DNA from: Zygnema circumcarinatum
Lineage: Eukaryota; Streptophyta; Zygnematophyceae; Zygnematales; Zygnemataceae
Assembly (NCBI GenBank): GCA_037447605.1
Contig: CM074808.1
Location: forward strand, 1,356,978 to 1,420,977
Length of the DNA: 64,000 nt
Reading direction: 5' to 3'
Position 1 is the stretch's first letter; each line of letters begins with the position of its first letter. Positions 11,901-21,702 of this stretch are shown here, in pieces. The notes below the pieces were generated by a model, which was not told the origin of the DNA, did not search any database, and saw only the letters and a program-made list of their open reading frames with translations. The translations under genes were made by a program, and so were the position numbers.

Positions 11901-12338
11901 GCTTGAATTGCAAAAACAGAATGATACCATTGCCAACGAGGTAAAGCCCTTTTCCCAGAACATTCTGGACTCTTCTTGCCACGAGGGACGATATTGTACA
12001 GATTAGGATACGTATCGAATCAGGTTATGGTATGGGTTTGCCTGAAACACTTCAGAAATAAAGCGGAGAGTTTCTGGCATTTGAGAAGCAGGGAAGTTAA
12101 GAGGCGTTGCACGTAGTCAGTATTGTGGCAAATTCGTTATCAATTGTTTGAAACTGATAGCTGCAGACGCGTGTGCCGGCCGGCCTTGCAGCTGCAGCAG
12201 TTCCGCAAGGAATGCGAGTCAAACATGCAGAGCGTGTACTCCGAACTCTTCAGCATGCGCAGATGGCTGACAGACGTGGCCCAGCAGCTCATGTCTCAAC
12301 GGGACTACCACCAATCCTTATCACGACGACCTCCTTAA
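8958..12338 (+). CDS. Unrecognised multi-exon protein with C-terminal coiled coil
   Basis: Eleven exons join with consistent phases: 8958-8984, 9274-9336, 9523-9590, 9830-10007, 10257-10334, 10667-10738, 10919-10991, 11215-11284, 11510-11642, 11815-11940 and 12192-12338, giving about 344 aa. The N-terminal part is strand-like (GVRLLWLPVADNEKYLLLE, then DVLLPLIYMKSVFEANY) and continues into a conserved-looking stretch (FVYWQWAFESPHEVKVLI). The middle is Ser/Gly-rich. The end (LLELQKQNDTIANE, then FRKECESNMQSVYSELF and MRRWLTDVAQQLM) is a likely coiled coil. I do not recognise the family. Possible readings include a PH-like fold followed by an oligomerisation helix, but this is a guess. The first exon is short and the start is uncertain; the tenth exon could begin at 11827. 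Confidence 0.6.
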
Positions 12339-13432
12339 CGCGCTGCTACTCCTGCACACATCTCAAAAGTTAACAAGGCGTCATGCAAGATGGTTTTTCC
12401 AACGCGCGCAGTTAATGTCCTTTTTCCGGCCTTGCAAGCCGTTGCTTATTCTATTCTGAGCCTGGTAGCAATCACTGCCAGGAGCAGACGTAACCCTCTG
12501 CCCCAAAACCACCGGGATTTGGTTCCTTTCTCTACCTTTCTTAGTGCTAATGGAGTCTCCAACAGCGGCTGCAGTGGCCTGCAGCCGAGAGTTTCTACAT
12601 CCACTTTAACGAAAGGTCTTTTACGAGATGAGCAGTCTCTTATTTTGGAAGGTCGTTCCTATCAGTTCCTTCAGTGGAAGTGACGCGCGTCTGTAGGGTC
12701 CAATGTGAAACGTGGACGTGAGGCATAGGTTTTAGTGGTGCGTCGTATTTTACGCACTTTTTTTCTGTTTTCCAGCGGCAAACCGCCAGGCATGTTTTCT
12801 CTGCAGATTTGGATGCACAGATGTTTTCTCTGCAGCTTTAGAATTTACTAATCTTTCTGCCAGAAGTGTTACTGTCCTTAGAGAATGCTGTTGACCTGTC
12901 TTGGAAGGGGGCAGCCAGGCAACACAGGCGAATGTATAATGAGTTAAGAACAGTTCTAAAAATCAGTGCTGTTTTGTCGTCACGGTTACATTGGATTGGC
13001 GTGTGTTGGAAAAGGTTCCTTACTGACTGCTCGGAACATTGTAATGTGGTACTTAATTGAGAAGTCCACTTTCGCTCTTCCATTTGTTTTCTATTGAACC
13101 AGCAGAAACCGTCCTTTCACTAACCGCATTTTGAAAAGAGGCCTTTATCAATCCAAGGGGCCAAATAAAAAAGTAAAGATACTTTGCCTGAGCGCTTGTC
13201 TGCGTCTTTCAATGCCGGAATTGACTCGACCAGCGATTGGATTGGCTGCAGCAGTTGCACGAGACTGCCTGCGACCCAGCCAGATTGCAACATCTGGACT
13301 CGACTGCTAAAATTTCGAAGCTCGTGCCTAGTTGCGTCTTTTTTAAGCGAAATGAAGTTGATATCCTTGTGGTAAAATCGAGCAGATTTTTTCTACACGG
13401 AAATAATTCTAGACAGGATTCTATTAGGGGGT
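12339..13432. other. Intergenic region, no gene seen
   Basis: This follows the stop of the preceding gene. I see no spliced coding pattern, recognisable repeat or RNA gene. Short frames such as 12390-12683 carry no domain. Confidence 0.35.
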
Positions 13433-13440
13433 TTAAGAAT
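13433..13440 (+). repeat. Target site duplication, left copy
   Basis: The 8-mer TTAAGAAT directly precedes the left terminal inverted repeat. It is identical to 14386-14393, which directly follows the right terminal inverted repeat. Confidence 0.85.
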
Positions 13441-14385
13441 GGGTAGTGATATTTCCACCCCTTTTTTGGATCCAAACACCCCTTCCCGGCCGGGCAGATT
13501 TCAAAAAGGATTAAAAACGGAAAATGCTTTTTTCACACCTTTTTGGAATCGATACCCACCCTCTATCGGCAGATCATATTTTCGCGAAACAAGGAAAATG
13601 ATAACCCGTCACCCCATTTTGAATATCCCGCCTACCTGAATTTTTTTTCACGCGTGCGGTAAATCGCAGCCGTCCATTCCCTCGCAGATCGCAACTCGGC
13701 AGATCACTATTTGATCTGCAGCCGGGCTCGGTCACAGCGAATGGCACGTGCCCACGTATCCCGCCAAACTCGTCTCAAAAGTTTGTCCGTACAGATATCG
13801 TACGGTCGCAACTTTGAGGAACCCAAATTCTATACAGTACATTGAGAGCTTGAACCAATCAAAATTTCCACGTCGATATGTAACACGTGGCAGATGTTGT
13901 TTGGTTTGAAGCTGACAATGACGAGATCTCGGGCCGAGGGACGCGCGCACTCGCACGTACGATCCGGCTTTGACGGGACTCGTGGGCGCTTTCCATTCGC
14001 TGAGATCGAACCCGGCTGCAGATCGAACGGTGATCTGCCGTGGTGCGATCTGCGAGGTAATCGACAGCTGCGATTGACACACGTGTGCAGGACGGACACT
14101 CACGAACGATCTCGTGGCGGACGGATCTTCCGCTCCGAGCGGATTCGGGCAGGCAGATATTTCTTTCCCTCTAAAAAAAATTCAGGGAGGCGGGATACAG
14201 TATTCAAAATGCGGTGACGGGGTATCATTTTCCTTGGTTAGCAAAAATAAAATCAGCCGACGGACTGTGGGTATCGATTCCAAAAAGGTGTGAAAAAAAC
14301 ATTTTCCGTTTTTAATCCTTTTTGAAATCTGCCCGGCCGGGAAGGGGTGTTTGGATCCAAAAATGGGGTGGAAATATCACTACCC
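13441..14385. mobile_element. Non-autonomous foldback DNA transposon with long TIRs (MULE-like)
   Basis: The element begins GGGTAGTGATATTTCCACCC and ends with its reverse complement. The outer arms (about 13441-13650 and 14175-14385) are close to perfect inverted copies. A further, more diverged inverted segment continues inward to about 13765 and 13970, so most of the 945 bp can fold into one hairpin. The central loop of about 200 bp includes GTACGG words. No transposase is encoded. The 8-bp flanking duplication fits hAT (8 bp) or Mutator-like elements (8-10 bp); the very long arms favour Mutator-like. The near-identity of the arms suggests recent activity or arm homogenisation. Confidence 0.85.
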
Positions 14386-14393
14386 TTAAGAAT
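14386..14393 (+). repeat. Target site duplication, right copy
   Basis: The 8-mer TTAAGAAT matches 13433-13440 exactly. Confidence 0.85.
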
Positions 14394-15725
14394 TGAGACT
14401 GTCGGTATGGAGTTTGTCTTTAAGGAAGTACTTTCTATAGAAGTTAGTTTCTGTTAGTTTTCCTGAGAGTGCTGCACATAGAACTAGGGGATTCATTTCC
14501 ACGTCCTCAACCCTTATAGTGGTTAACATCACGTCCATTTGCTGGACATGATGCCATCACTCTGCAGCACCAATCTGAAAATGTAAAGGAAATCACCATC
14601 GACAGGGCAGGCTGAAGTGCTATCCTAAGTGAACATCAAGTGAGCTTCGCACTGGTCGTTCCGAACATCTAATGTACTTGGGCACAAATAGAATGGCGCA
14701 GCTGTCTACGTCTCAAAGCCTGCTATTCACACAGGTCGACAAGAATAGCAGGCCGCTCTGTACATCTAAGTGCACTGAATACTAGCAGACATCCATCGTT
14801 TCTGCGGGAAATCTGCAAGGTTCCCCAAGCATGTTTCAAAAACGGCTCTCTAAGCCTCAAAGGAACCCATTCTCAAAAGATCGCAGCTAACATGGGAAAA
14901 TCCGCTCACATAGCCAGCCCACGACACCAAGTGTCAATCTCCAAGGAGCAGGGACGATTCCAACGATGGTGGCACACAGACATGTCCAACATGTTCTAGG
15001 GCAACTCCGCCTCCACATCTTGATGCGGGCATTCTGCTCGGGCATCTCTGCCTGATCGGGGCACTCCGCCCCTACATCTTGACACCTCGGGCACTCTCTG
15101 CCTCCACATCTTGACGAGGCATTTTCTGGGTCCATGACTTGATAAGGCAAACCTCTTTGCATACCTTGATGAGGCATCCCTGCCTGAGCCGAGCCCCAAG
15201 GGATGACAAACATTGTGAAAGTCCCGTGGACAAGTCACGGCTGTCCATTCTAGGACAAAACAGATGCACCATCACACAGCCAAAGCTGTCCAAGGATAGA
15301 CTGCAATAAGGAGCGGTAGCCCAGATGCGGCCATCCATCCCCCCCATGCTTGTAGAAGACCACTTGGGTCACTCCTACTCCTTTTAGTGCATCACATACA
15401 CTTGAAGGTCCCAGCAGATTAGGTGCTTGATAAAGCTGTAAGTTTGGCCTACGTCCAACTCCACCAACTCCCATCTCTTCCCAGCGTTTGGTCAAAATCT
15501 TCATGTGAAATCACCTAAACTGACATATGGCCAAGGCATGCACCTTAGCATGCCTGCAGGCATCCATTAAATCAACAACGGCCTCAATAGGTTGGATGAG
15601 CCCGCGCTGTAGTTTCGATTATTCCACCAGTATTCAACTGAATGCCGGAATGCGATTCTCACGTGTAGCCCTAAAAGTTACGAATAATACTCCCTCGCAT
15701 TTCCCTAATCACTTGCAGTACATCA
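14394..15725. other. Gene-poor region with degenerate minus-strand frames
   Basis: Several overlapping minus-strand frames lie at 14887-15504. Part of the sequence (about 15010-15190) is a degenerate short repeat around ACATCTTGA..GGCA. I do not recognise any product. It may be decayed mobile-element DNA, but no diagnostic domain is visible. Confidence 0.3.
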
Positions 15726-16052
15726 TCATTTGTTACGGACTAGGACAGAGCGTCCGTTCCATCGGAGCACCTTCTTTCTTGCAATAGACATCTTGCGCAT
15801 AAACTCTGCATTCGGATGTATTAAAATATGAACTGGAACCTCGGAAAGGTTGGCGGCCTTGAAAGCAAACAGACGGCGGTTATCAAAAGTCCACCACTTG
15901 CGTCCCCAGCGGAGAACTCTGACCTTTGGGACATCCTCCACCTTAAGCCTCCCACTGCGCAAATTATCCACAAAATCTCGAACGGATTGAACTGAGTTGC
16001 TGAATTTCGGGGGAATGGTCACCTGCGTGAAGCAAATGTCTACAGGTTTCAT
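15726..16052 (-). CDS. Small ParB-like (sulfiredoxin-fold) domain ORF
   Basis: The frame encodes 108 aa from ATG at 16052. It contains VDICFTQVTIPPKFSNSVQS, then VEDVPKVRVLRWGRKWWTFD and NRRLFAFKAANLSEVPVHIL. The pattern FTQ..I...FS...S, (D)(I/V)P.(I/V)RV, ..W.TFDNRRL.AFK.A and VPV is the one I associate with small ParB-like nuclease-fold domains found scattered in eukaryotes. The DNRRL..FK core is intact. The frame stays open upstream to about 16137 without an ATG, so an upstream exon or a decayed copy is possible. No neighbour suggests a role, and the reaction is unknown. It sits between two mobile elements, which fits horizontal or transposon-borne origin, but this is inference. Confidence 0.5.
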   Translation of the reverse strand: MKPVDICFTQVTIPPKFSNSVQSVRDFVDNLRSGRLKVEDVPKVRVLRWGRKWWTFDNRRLFAFKAANLSEVPVHILIHPNAEFMRKMSIARKKVLRWNGRSVLVRNK

Positions 16053-16856
16053 CTGCTTGACACCACCAATAGCGGTGTTGAAGGTGTCATTCACTTTCCG
16101 ATGAATCAGGCTGCCACGGCTCAGGAGGGCATACGCCCCCCGGAATCAGAGAAAAATATCGTCTATAAATTTTTTTTCGAAGAAAATACGATAAGTGTGT
16201 TAGTGTTAGACCCCCCATCTGATGTCCCCTCACTTGCCGCTGTAGACATTTCAGACTGAAGAATATGCAAGGGAATAAAACATACACTGAGAAGCTTTTT
16301 GGAGAAAGCTCTAAGCCTAAAACTCCATTAAGAATAATCGGAATGATTACAAAGAATATGTTCAGCACTCAGCCTTGCACTATCTTTTAAGCACTCCCTT
16401 TAATCCCAAAGAACATACCTGAGCTACCCAAGCTCCCACCTCCTCTATTCAGCCTACACAAGGGCTGATTGCACACAGCAAACAGTAGAAGGGTAAACCT
16501 AAGCTAAGCACTAAGCACTATTTATGCCTAAGCCCTAAAGAGAGCCGCAGCTCCTCATTCGGCCGCACTCCCACCGCTTCCAATAATTCGCCTCCATGTC
16601 CGCCGCTCCTCGCTCGCCTCGACGCCCGCCCTGGCTCTCGTCCTCCGCTTGCTGACTGCTCGGCTGGCCATGTCCGCCGCCCGGTGAGCCCGGGAGCTCG
16701 TCCTCCTCTGCGCTGCCTCCTTGCAGTTCCTGCCTCCTGCCTCCATCCTCCAGCAGGCCTGTAACCCTAATTGCCACGTGGTAGTCCCAGATTGGCTGCC
16801 CCAATTGGCGCAGCCAACCGGTGGCATCCCGTGCTACCCGCCAAACAATAAGCGTA
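16053..16856. other. Intergenic region, no gene seen
   Basis: It contains an AT-rich stretch (16130-16400) and a GC-rich stretch (16550-16800) whose minus-strand frames are compositional. No domain or spliced pattern is seen. Confidence 0.3.
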
Positions 16857-17047
16857 CAGTAGACCCCCCCAATATTTTCGCCATGGTTTCGGCAAATATT
16901 GGGCGAAAATATTGGGTAGCGAAAATATAAGGGTGCGTGTTAACAATAGGCGGGCAGTATTATGTTAAAAAGTGGTTTTGGCAAATTCAGGGCGAAAATA
17001 TTGGGGAGCGAAAATAAGAGGGGCGAAAATATTGGGGGGATCTACTG
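16857..17047. mobile_element. Pogo/Tc1-like MITE with TA target site
   Basis: The 191-bp element starts CAGTAGACCCCCCCAATATT and ends with the inverted counterpart ending GATCTACTG. The TIRs are about 26 bp with one or two mismatches. It is flanked by TA on both sides (16855-16856 and 17048-17049). CAGTA-type ends and a TA duplication are known for pogo/Tigger-like elements. The motif GGCGAAAATATTGGG occurs repeatedly inside. No coding capacity is present. Confidence 0.75.
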
Positions 17048-17160
17048 TACTATTTATTTCTCCTGGCCGTACATTCGTACACATTGACCAAATCCTATAA
17101 TATCGACTGTACGGTAATCCATACACCGACAAAGTGAGGGTAGTCGTGAGAGAGCTCATT

Positions 17161-17421
17161 TCAAAAACTGCCGTTTGTAAACGACACCCACCAGTCGTTT
17201 TCTCCAGTCACCGCAACGCGCTGCGAGAACTGCCCCCGCAGCTCGATGTGCATTCCCTTCGGAAGACCGTGATACTTCTGCCACCCGTCTGAAAATAGCA
17301 TTTTGAAGGAACCCTTGGGCCCGAGAGCGAGACGCCTCACCTTCCTGTCCGCCATGGCTGCGCGCTTGCACGTTGCGGCTTGGCGGTTCTGCCGGTCCAA
17401 ATCAGAGGGAGCCTGCTCCAT
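17161..17421 (-). CDS. Small protein with DG..W.GLP repeat-type motif
   Basis: The frame encodes 86 aa from ATG 17421 to TGA at 17161. It reads VRRLALGPKGSFKMLFSDGW, then QKYHGLPKGMHIELRG, and ends ENDWWVSFTNGSF. The pattern (V..LALGP.GSF..LFSDG..), ..GLP.G and (.DWWV.F.NGS) is the one seen in short repeat proteins of plants and fungi whose function is unknown to me. It may be a complete small gene or a surviving exon. Its ATG faces the AK6 start at 17700, so the two would share a 278-bp divergent promoter. Overlapping frame 17156-17371 is a shadow. Confidence 0.5.
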   Translation of the reverse strand: MEQAPSDLDRQNRQAATCKRAAMADRKVRRLALGPKGSFKMLFSDGWQKYHGLPKGMHIELRGQFSQRVAVTGENDWWVSFTNGSF

Positions 17422-17699
17422 GTGAGCTAGTCCCGTAACATGAAAAATATCGCCGTTCAGTTCGTGTGTGACGGTTCCGTGGACTAGTCAGCTGACCGTA
17501 CAGCAACGTTCCGTTTGGTACGGCAAATGTCAATTGTAACGGTTTCCGGAACGGAATCCGTCAGGTCTGTTGGGGGCCGTCCCTGACGCAAGCCCTAATC
17601 AGGCAAATGGCGGCTTCGGAATAGCTAGGGGGAGCGAGCTTCCAGCCATGGCGGCCGCAGAAGACAGCGAGCGTGGGTGAGCGGTGAGCGCGGACACGC

Positions 17700-19328
17700 A
17701 TGGGACAGCCCGTGGTTGGATCTGCAAAGGCCATGGCGGCCCGGCGCGCCAACATCCTTGTTACCGGCACGCCTGGCACTGGGAAGACGTCCATTTGCGA
17801 GCAGCTCGCAGCGGCTGCGGGGCTGCAGCACGTGAACGTGAGCGACCTTGTGAGGGAGAAGGAGCTCCATGATGGATGGGACGAGGAGTACCAGTCGTAC
17901 GTTCTCAACGAGGATAAGGTGAGAGAGGTCGGCCATGGTGGAGGACAAGGACAAAATTGCGGTTGGGAATGGCATTCGCCGATGTGAGGTTGGAATATAT
18001 GTAAAATAGAGATATAAATTGGAAGGATTATTGATGGCGCAGCATAGATGGCAACCCTAAAAACCCTAAAACCCGAAAACCCTAAAAACCCTAAAAATCC
18101 TAAAACCCTATAAACCCTACAATAGGAAGGTGTCTGAACCGCGAAAAAGGCTGCCTAGCTTTTTCGTGTTCTTGACGTGGCAATAGCGAAAGTTTGTTGA
18201 TTCGCAAGGATACCCACAGAAAAAAGTTTTGAGCTATTCAGCTTTCTTGTTTTTTATTACAAAGTTCAGATTGTGGCCCAACCTTATTTTGATCACAGAC
18301 TATCCACAAATGATTCTGCCAAAAAAATTTACAAGGCAGGCTGATGGAATGTGAAATAATGATTGAATCGTCACCAGCTTGCCTGCAGGAGAGGTCGCCA
18401 CCGTAATTGTTCATAGGTCACCCGCGTGAAAGAGACTTTGCATGATATGTTGCAGTGGTGCAGTTCATTGATTTCAGATGTGTGTTTGATATTGCTGAAT
18501 AGCATCATCTACTGGTGCGCGAGACCAACTGCGCAGTAGGAGGAAGGCATATCGTGACATGAAGAGCATGTTAACTAGGGGTTGGAGGGAAACAATAGAT
18601 TTGCATGACGCACAAGCATTATGCAACATGTACGGCTTTTTGTGAATGACGAGAAAGCAGCTTTAGCCATTATGTGATCAGATAAATCGAATGAAGATTC
18701 CTGTGAACTATGAACGGTGACATTTTCCTTCTTCATTGCAGCATGGATTGTGATATTTTCCTTGTATTACAGGTCTGCGACGAGCTGGAGGACAGGATGA
18801 GCATGGGCGGGCAGCTGGTGGATCATCACAACTGCGACATCTTCCCGGAGAGATGGTTTGACCTCGTCGTTGTGCTGCGAGCAGAGAATTCCGTGCTGTA
18901 TGACCGGCTGACTGGCAGGTACAGCTGAACAAGGGATTCATGAAGTGTACAGCGTTCTCTTTCTGTAATTCTGGCAGAGCTCTCCTTAAAAGTGATCCAC
19001 TTGCAATGGAACCTGTAAGGGAAAACTGATGCAAGCGTACCTGTTTTGTTTCAGATGTAAATTCTTGTTTTGATTGTATCTACGTAGAGGGGATGGTTTA
19101 TGTGTCTGAGCTGGCTCCGAAGTTTTTGTGTACATGTGCAGGGGCTATTCGGGTAGAAAGCTGGAGGAAAACATGGAGTGTGAAATCATGCAGGTGCTCT
19201 TGGAGGAGGCGAGAGAAAGCTATCGCCCGGAGATAGTGATGGAGCTTCAGAGCAACACCATAGAGGACATGGAGCGGAACGTGGAATCCTTGAAGGCTTG
19301 GTATCTCTCGAGAAACCAGAGCAGATGA
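17700..19328 (+). CDS. AK6: Adenylate kinase isoenzyme 6 homologue (AK6/Fap7/hCINAP)
   Basis: Exons are 17700-17918, 18773-18918 and 19142-19328, giving 183 aa. The family makes a nuclear P-loop NMP kinase/ATPase that acts in 40S ribosomal subunit maturation (Fap7 with Rps14) and has adenylate kinase activity. Residues 23-30 are the Walker A loop [28 protein letters not shown] and [20 protein letters not shown] match the family, as does VLYDRL followed by a basic [15 protein letters not shown] segment. The family's usual length is about 170-180 aa. A second ATG at codon 12 (17733) could be the start, because family members begin shortly before the [12 protein letters not shown] block. Intron 1 (854 bp) holds telomere-like repeats. 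All phases match. Confidence 0.95.
18052..18120 (-). repeat. Degenerate interstitial telomere-like array
   Basis: About eight imperfect CCCTAAA/CCCTAAAA units lie in intron 1 of AK6. Spacing alternates between 7, 8 and 9 bp, with variants CCCGAAAA and TCCTAAAA. On the minus strand this is TTTAGGG/TTTTAGGG-like, the green-plant/green-alga telomere type. Confidence 0.7.
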
Positions 19329-20108
19329 TATGCATGGAATGCAGATTCAAACAATAAGCACCTGCACTGTTCATTTGTAGAGGGGCCGAAGGTGATAGGA
19401 TTACTAACACTAGGACTTTCTACTTCAGATAACTTCCTATAGGCCTAAAAAAAGTCTATGTTTTGCGCAGTGGGCGTATAGATGCTGGGTAGGTAACGGG
19501 TTCAGGCACTGCAAAGCAGACTGAGGATTTCTGTCGGAGGCTTCTGTTCGGAGCTTCAGCTCCTGCTGTCACCCACCTTTGTACTTTTTTTGCCCTTGAG
19601 ACTGTAAAAGGAGTTGTGGCGTGAGGGCGGTTGGGCGGGTGAGGGACGTCACATTTGTGTTCAGTACATGGCCATGGCGGGCCCTTGCGAAGACATCGAG
19701 GGTGGCCTTCGCTTCTGAGTCGGCAAGGAGGCCAAGATCTGTGATTGGTGGTCGGGTCTGTGGGGGGAGGACTTCATTCCTGCGATGTGCTCCACTGCCT
19801 CCCGTGATTTTGATTTGTATACTTGGGCCTCCTCAGGAGATCGTGAGGGAGTGTACGGCCTGTGGCTGATGAAAAGCTGCTGGAGGGGGGAGTCCATAGC
19901 TTTTGCTCTACGGATTTCAAATCAGATTCGGTACTGATTGTGACTCTGGTCTCCTTTGAAAACAATACGAAGTTTGATTTCGCCTTTAACATTCGTTTGC
20001 TCAGGACGAGTCCCCGCTCCCTCCTCGCAATGTGCGTCACATCGGTGACCTAATCGGCTGCTTCTAGGGCTGCGTTGCTGTGCTTAGGCGTAGTTTTCTG
20101 CTCTTAGC
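19329..20108. other. Intergenic region, no gene seen
   Basis: This is downstream of AK6. Short frames such as 19621-19869 show no domain. Confidence 0.3.
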
Positions 20109-20220
20109 TTTTTTCATTTGTGCTTAGGTCCTTTGCGACCAGACCCTCGTGGTTCCACATGTTGCTTTTGTCCACGTACATTTGATTGCCTCGCCATCGT
20201 GAGATCAATGCAATTTTCCG
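20109..20220 (-). repeat. Dispersed coding-like repeat, copy A
   Basis: On the minus strand the copy reads LISRWRGNQMYVDKSNM, then WNHEGLVAKDLSTNEKS. Copy B (29998-30110) and copy C (51127-51205) are related at both DNA and frame level. The function is unknown. Confidence 0.6.
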
Positions 20221-21702
20221 TCTCCTTGAGTCCCCTATTGTGAGTCCCTTTACCCGCATGAGAGCATGCGTTGTAAATCGAAAACACCACAACAACTTAT
20301 ACCTAGTCTGGATTGGCATTGACCGCAGACCGACCGCCCGACCGCTCCATCCATCCCACATCCTTTAAAGCGGTACGATCTAAATTGACCTCAAATCGAA
20401 CGGTTGACTTCGTCTGTCTGTCTGTCCGTCTGCTACAGACTACTGTCGGACGGCAGCTGACTGCTACAGCAGGCGGCGCTCTGGCCTGTGCCCGCCTGCC
20501 TGCCTGCCCGCGCGCTCGGCAGCGCCCCCCCCCCCCCATCTGACCGTACTCCCTGTAGCGCGCGCGGCGGCGCCCGTCCGCGCGCATTGAATGAAGGCGG
20601 GCGGTCGGTCAGAGGCCTTTCAGGCGCGCTCCGATTCGCTCTGATTCGTGCTCCGCGGCACCCACCCACTCACGGCGCGGCGCCGTACATCGATCCCGTA
20701 CGAATCTGTACGGTGTGGGCACTTGCCGGCCGCCGCCTTGCCTGTCTGCCGGGCGTCGCTTCGGCCGCGAGCATCGTGTCGTGGCGTGTCGTGACCGTGC
20801 GGCGAAGGCCCATTTGCACCCGCCCGCCCGCCCACCGGGGCCGGCCTGGTTCTGGCCTGCGATCAAGGGCGAGGGCTTGCTTGCTTGCCAACATTTCATA
20901 ATGCTCCCGAAATGTCAAGTTCGAAACTGGTCTGTTTCTGCAGGAAAACACAGCGGCGGCGCAGTACCGGCAGCGTTACCGGTAACCCTCCGCCTTGTCC
21001 CACGATTGGCGCTCGGCCCCACGCTCCGGAGCGTGCCAGCAGCAGTGTTCCAGTGTTCCCGCGCTCCCGCCCGCCCCGCCGCCCGCGCCCCCGCGTCATC
21101 GTCCAACCCGCAGCAGCCGCCCGCCAGCGCGCGCTGACGTGACCCGCCCTCCAGGCGGTGGCCTTCCAGCATGTTGACTCGGTCCACGTGGCGCGCACCG
21201 ACTGGCCGACATCCCGCCCTTGTCTTCAGCGCCCTCGGTTCGAACCTTCGTGACGCGCGTGCGACCAGCGAGGCCCTCAGGCCCGCCCTGGATGACGTCA
21301 CGTATGGTCGCCTACCCGACTTGCCGTACGGTAATTTTGGCGTCATGCTCACTCCGCGACAAGCAGAGCCGCGTCCTCCGGGGGGGCCGCGGGCGGGCGG
21401 ATCAGATGGCGACGATTTGGCGAACCTTGCGACACGGCACCGGGCGGCAACCGTACGACCGTACTAATATGTACAGAATTGTACGACCCATATCAATGCC
21501 GTACAAAGGCGCCGACCTACGGGGCTTAGGACATACGAACGTTTCAAATCGGTACTGGCTATACCGACCTACGGGTTGGCGCGACCCTAGGGGATGGGAC
21601 CCAGGGGGTTTCCCCTGGGCGCCCGTCACTTGTGTCACGGCTCCTTGAGGGATTTGGGGGGATGGAGGGAGCGAGGGGGAGGGAGGAAGAGAGGTTGCAG
21701 CC
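20221..21702. promoter_or_regulatory. GC-rich, GTACGG-rich region upstream of the hybrid kinase
   Basis: No gene is accepted here; the many overlapping frames are GC-driven. CCGTAC/GTACGG words occur near 20686, 20698, 20710, 21326, 21450, 21459, 21482 and 21499. The words ACCGACCTACGG (21512 and 21567) recur as GCACCGACCTA near 30334 and 30360. A purine-rich tract begins at about 21655 and runs into the first coding exon. Confidence 0.4.

Noticed and set aside
14887-15504. Overlapping minus-strand Cys-rich frames
   Set aside because: They arise from a degenerate short repeat around ACATCTTGA. No recognisable domain or splice pattern is seen, so I leave the region unassigned.
21180-21260. 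tRNA-like B-box (GGTTCGAACC) near 21237
   Set aside because: No matching A-box, acceptor stem or anticodon arm can be drawn around it.
20303-21648. Many overlapping frames of 80-145 codons on both strands
   Set aside because: GC-rich sequence lacks stop codons. No conserved motif is seen, and frames on both strands are equally long.
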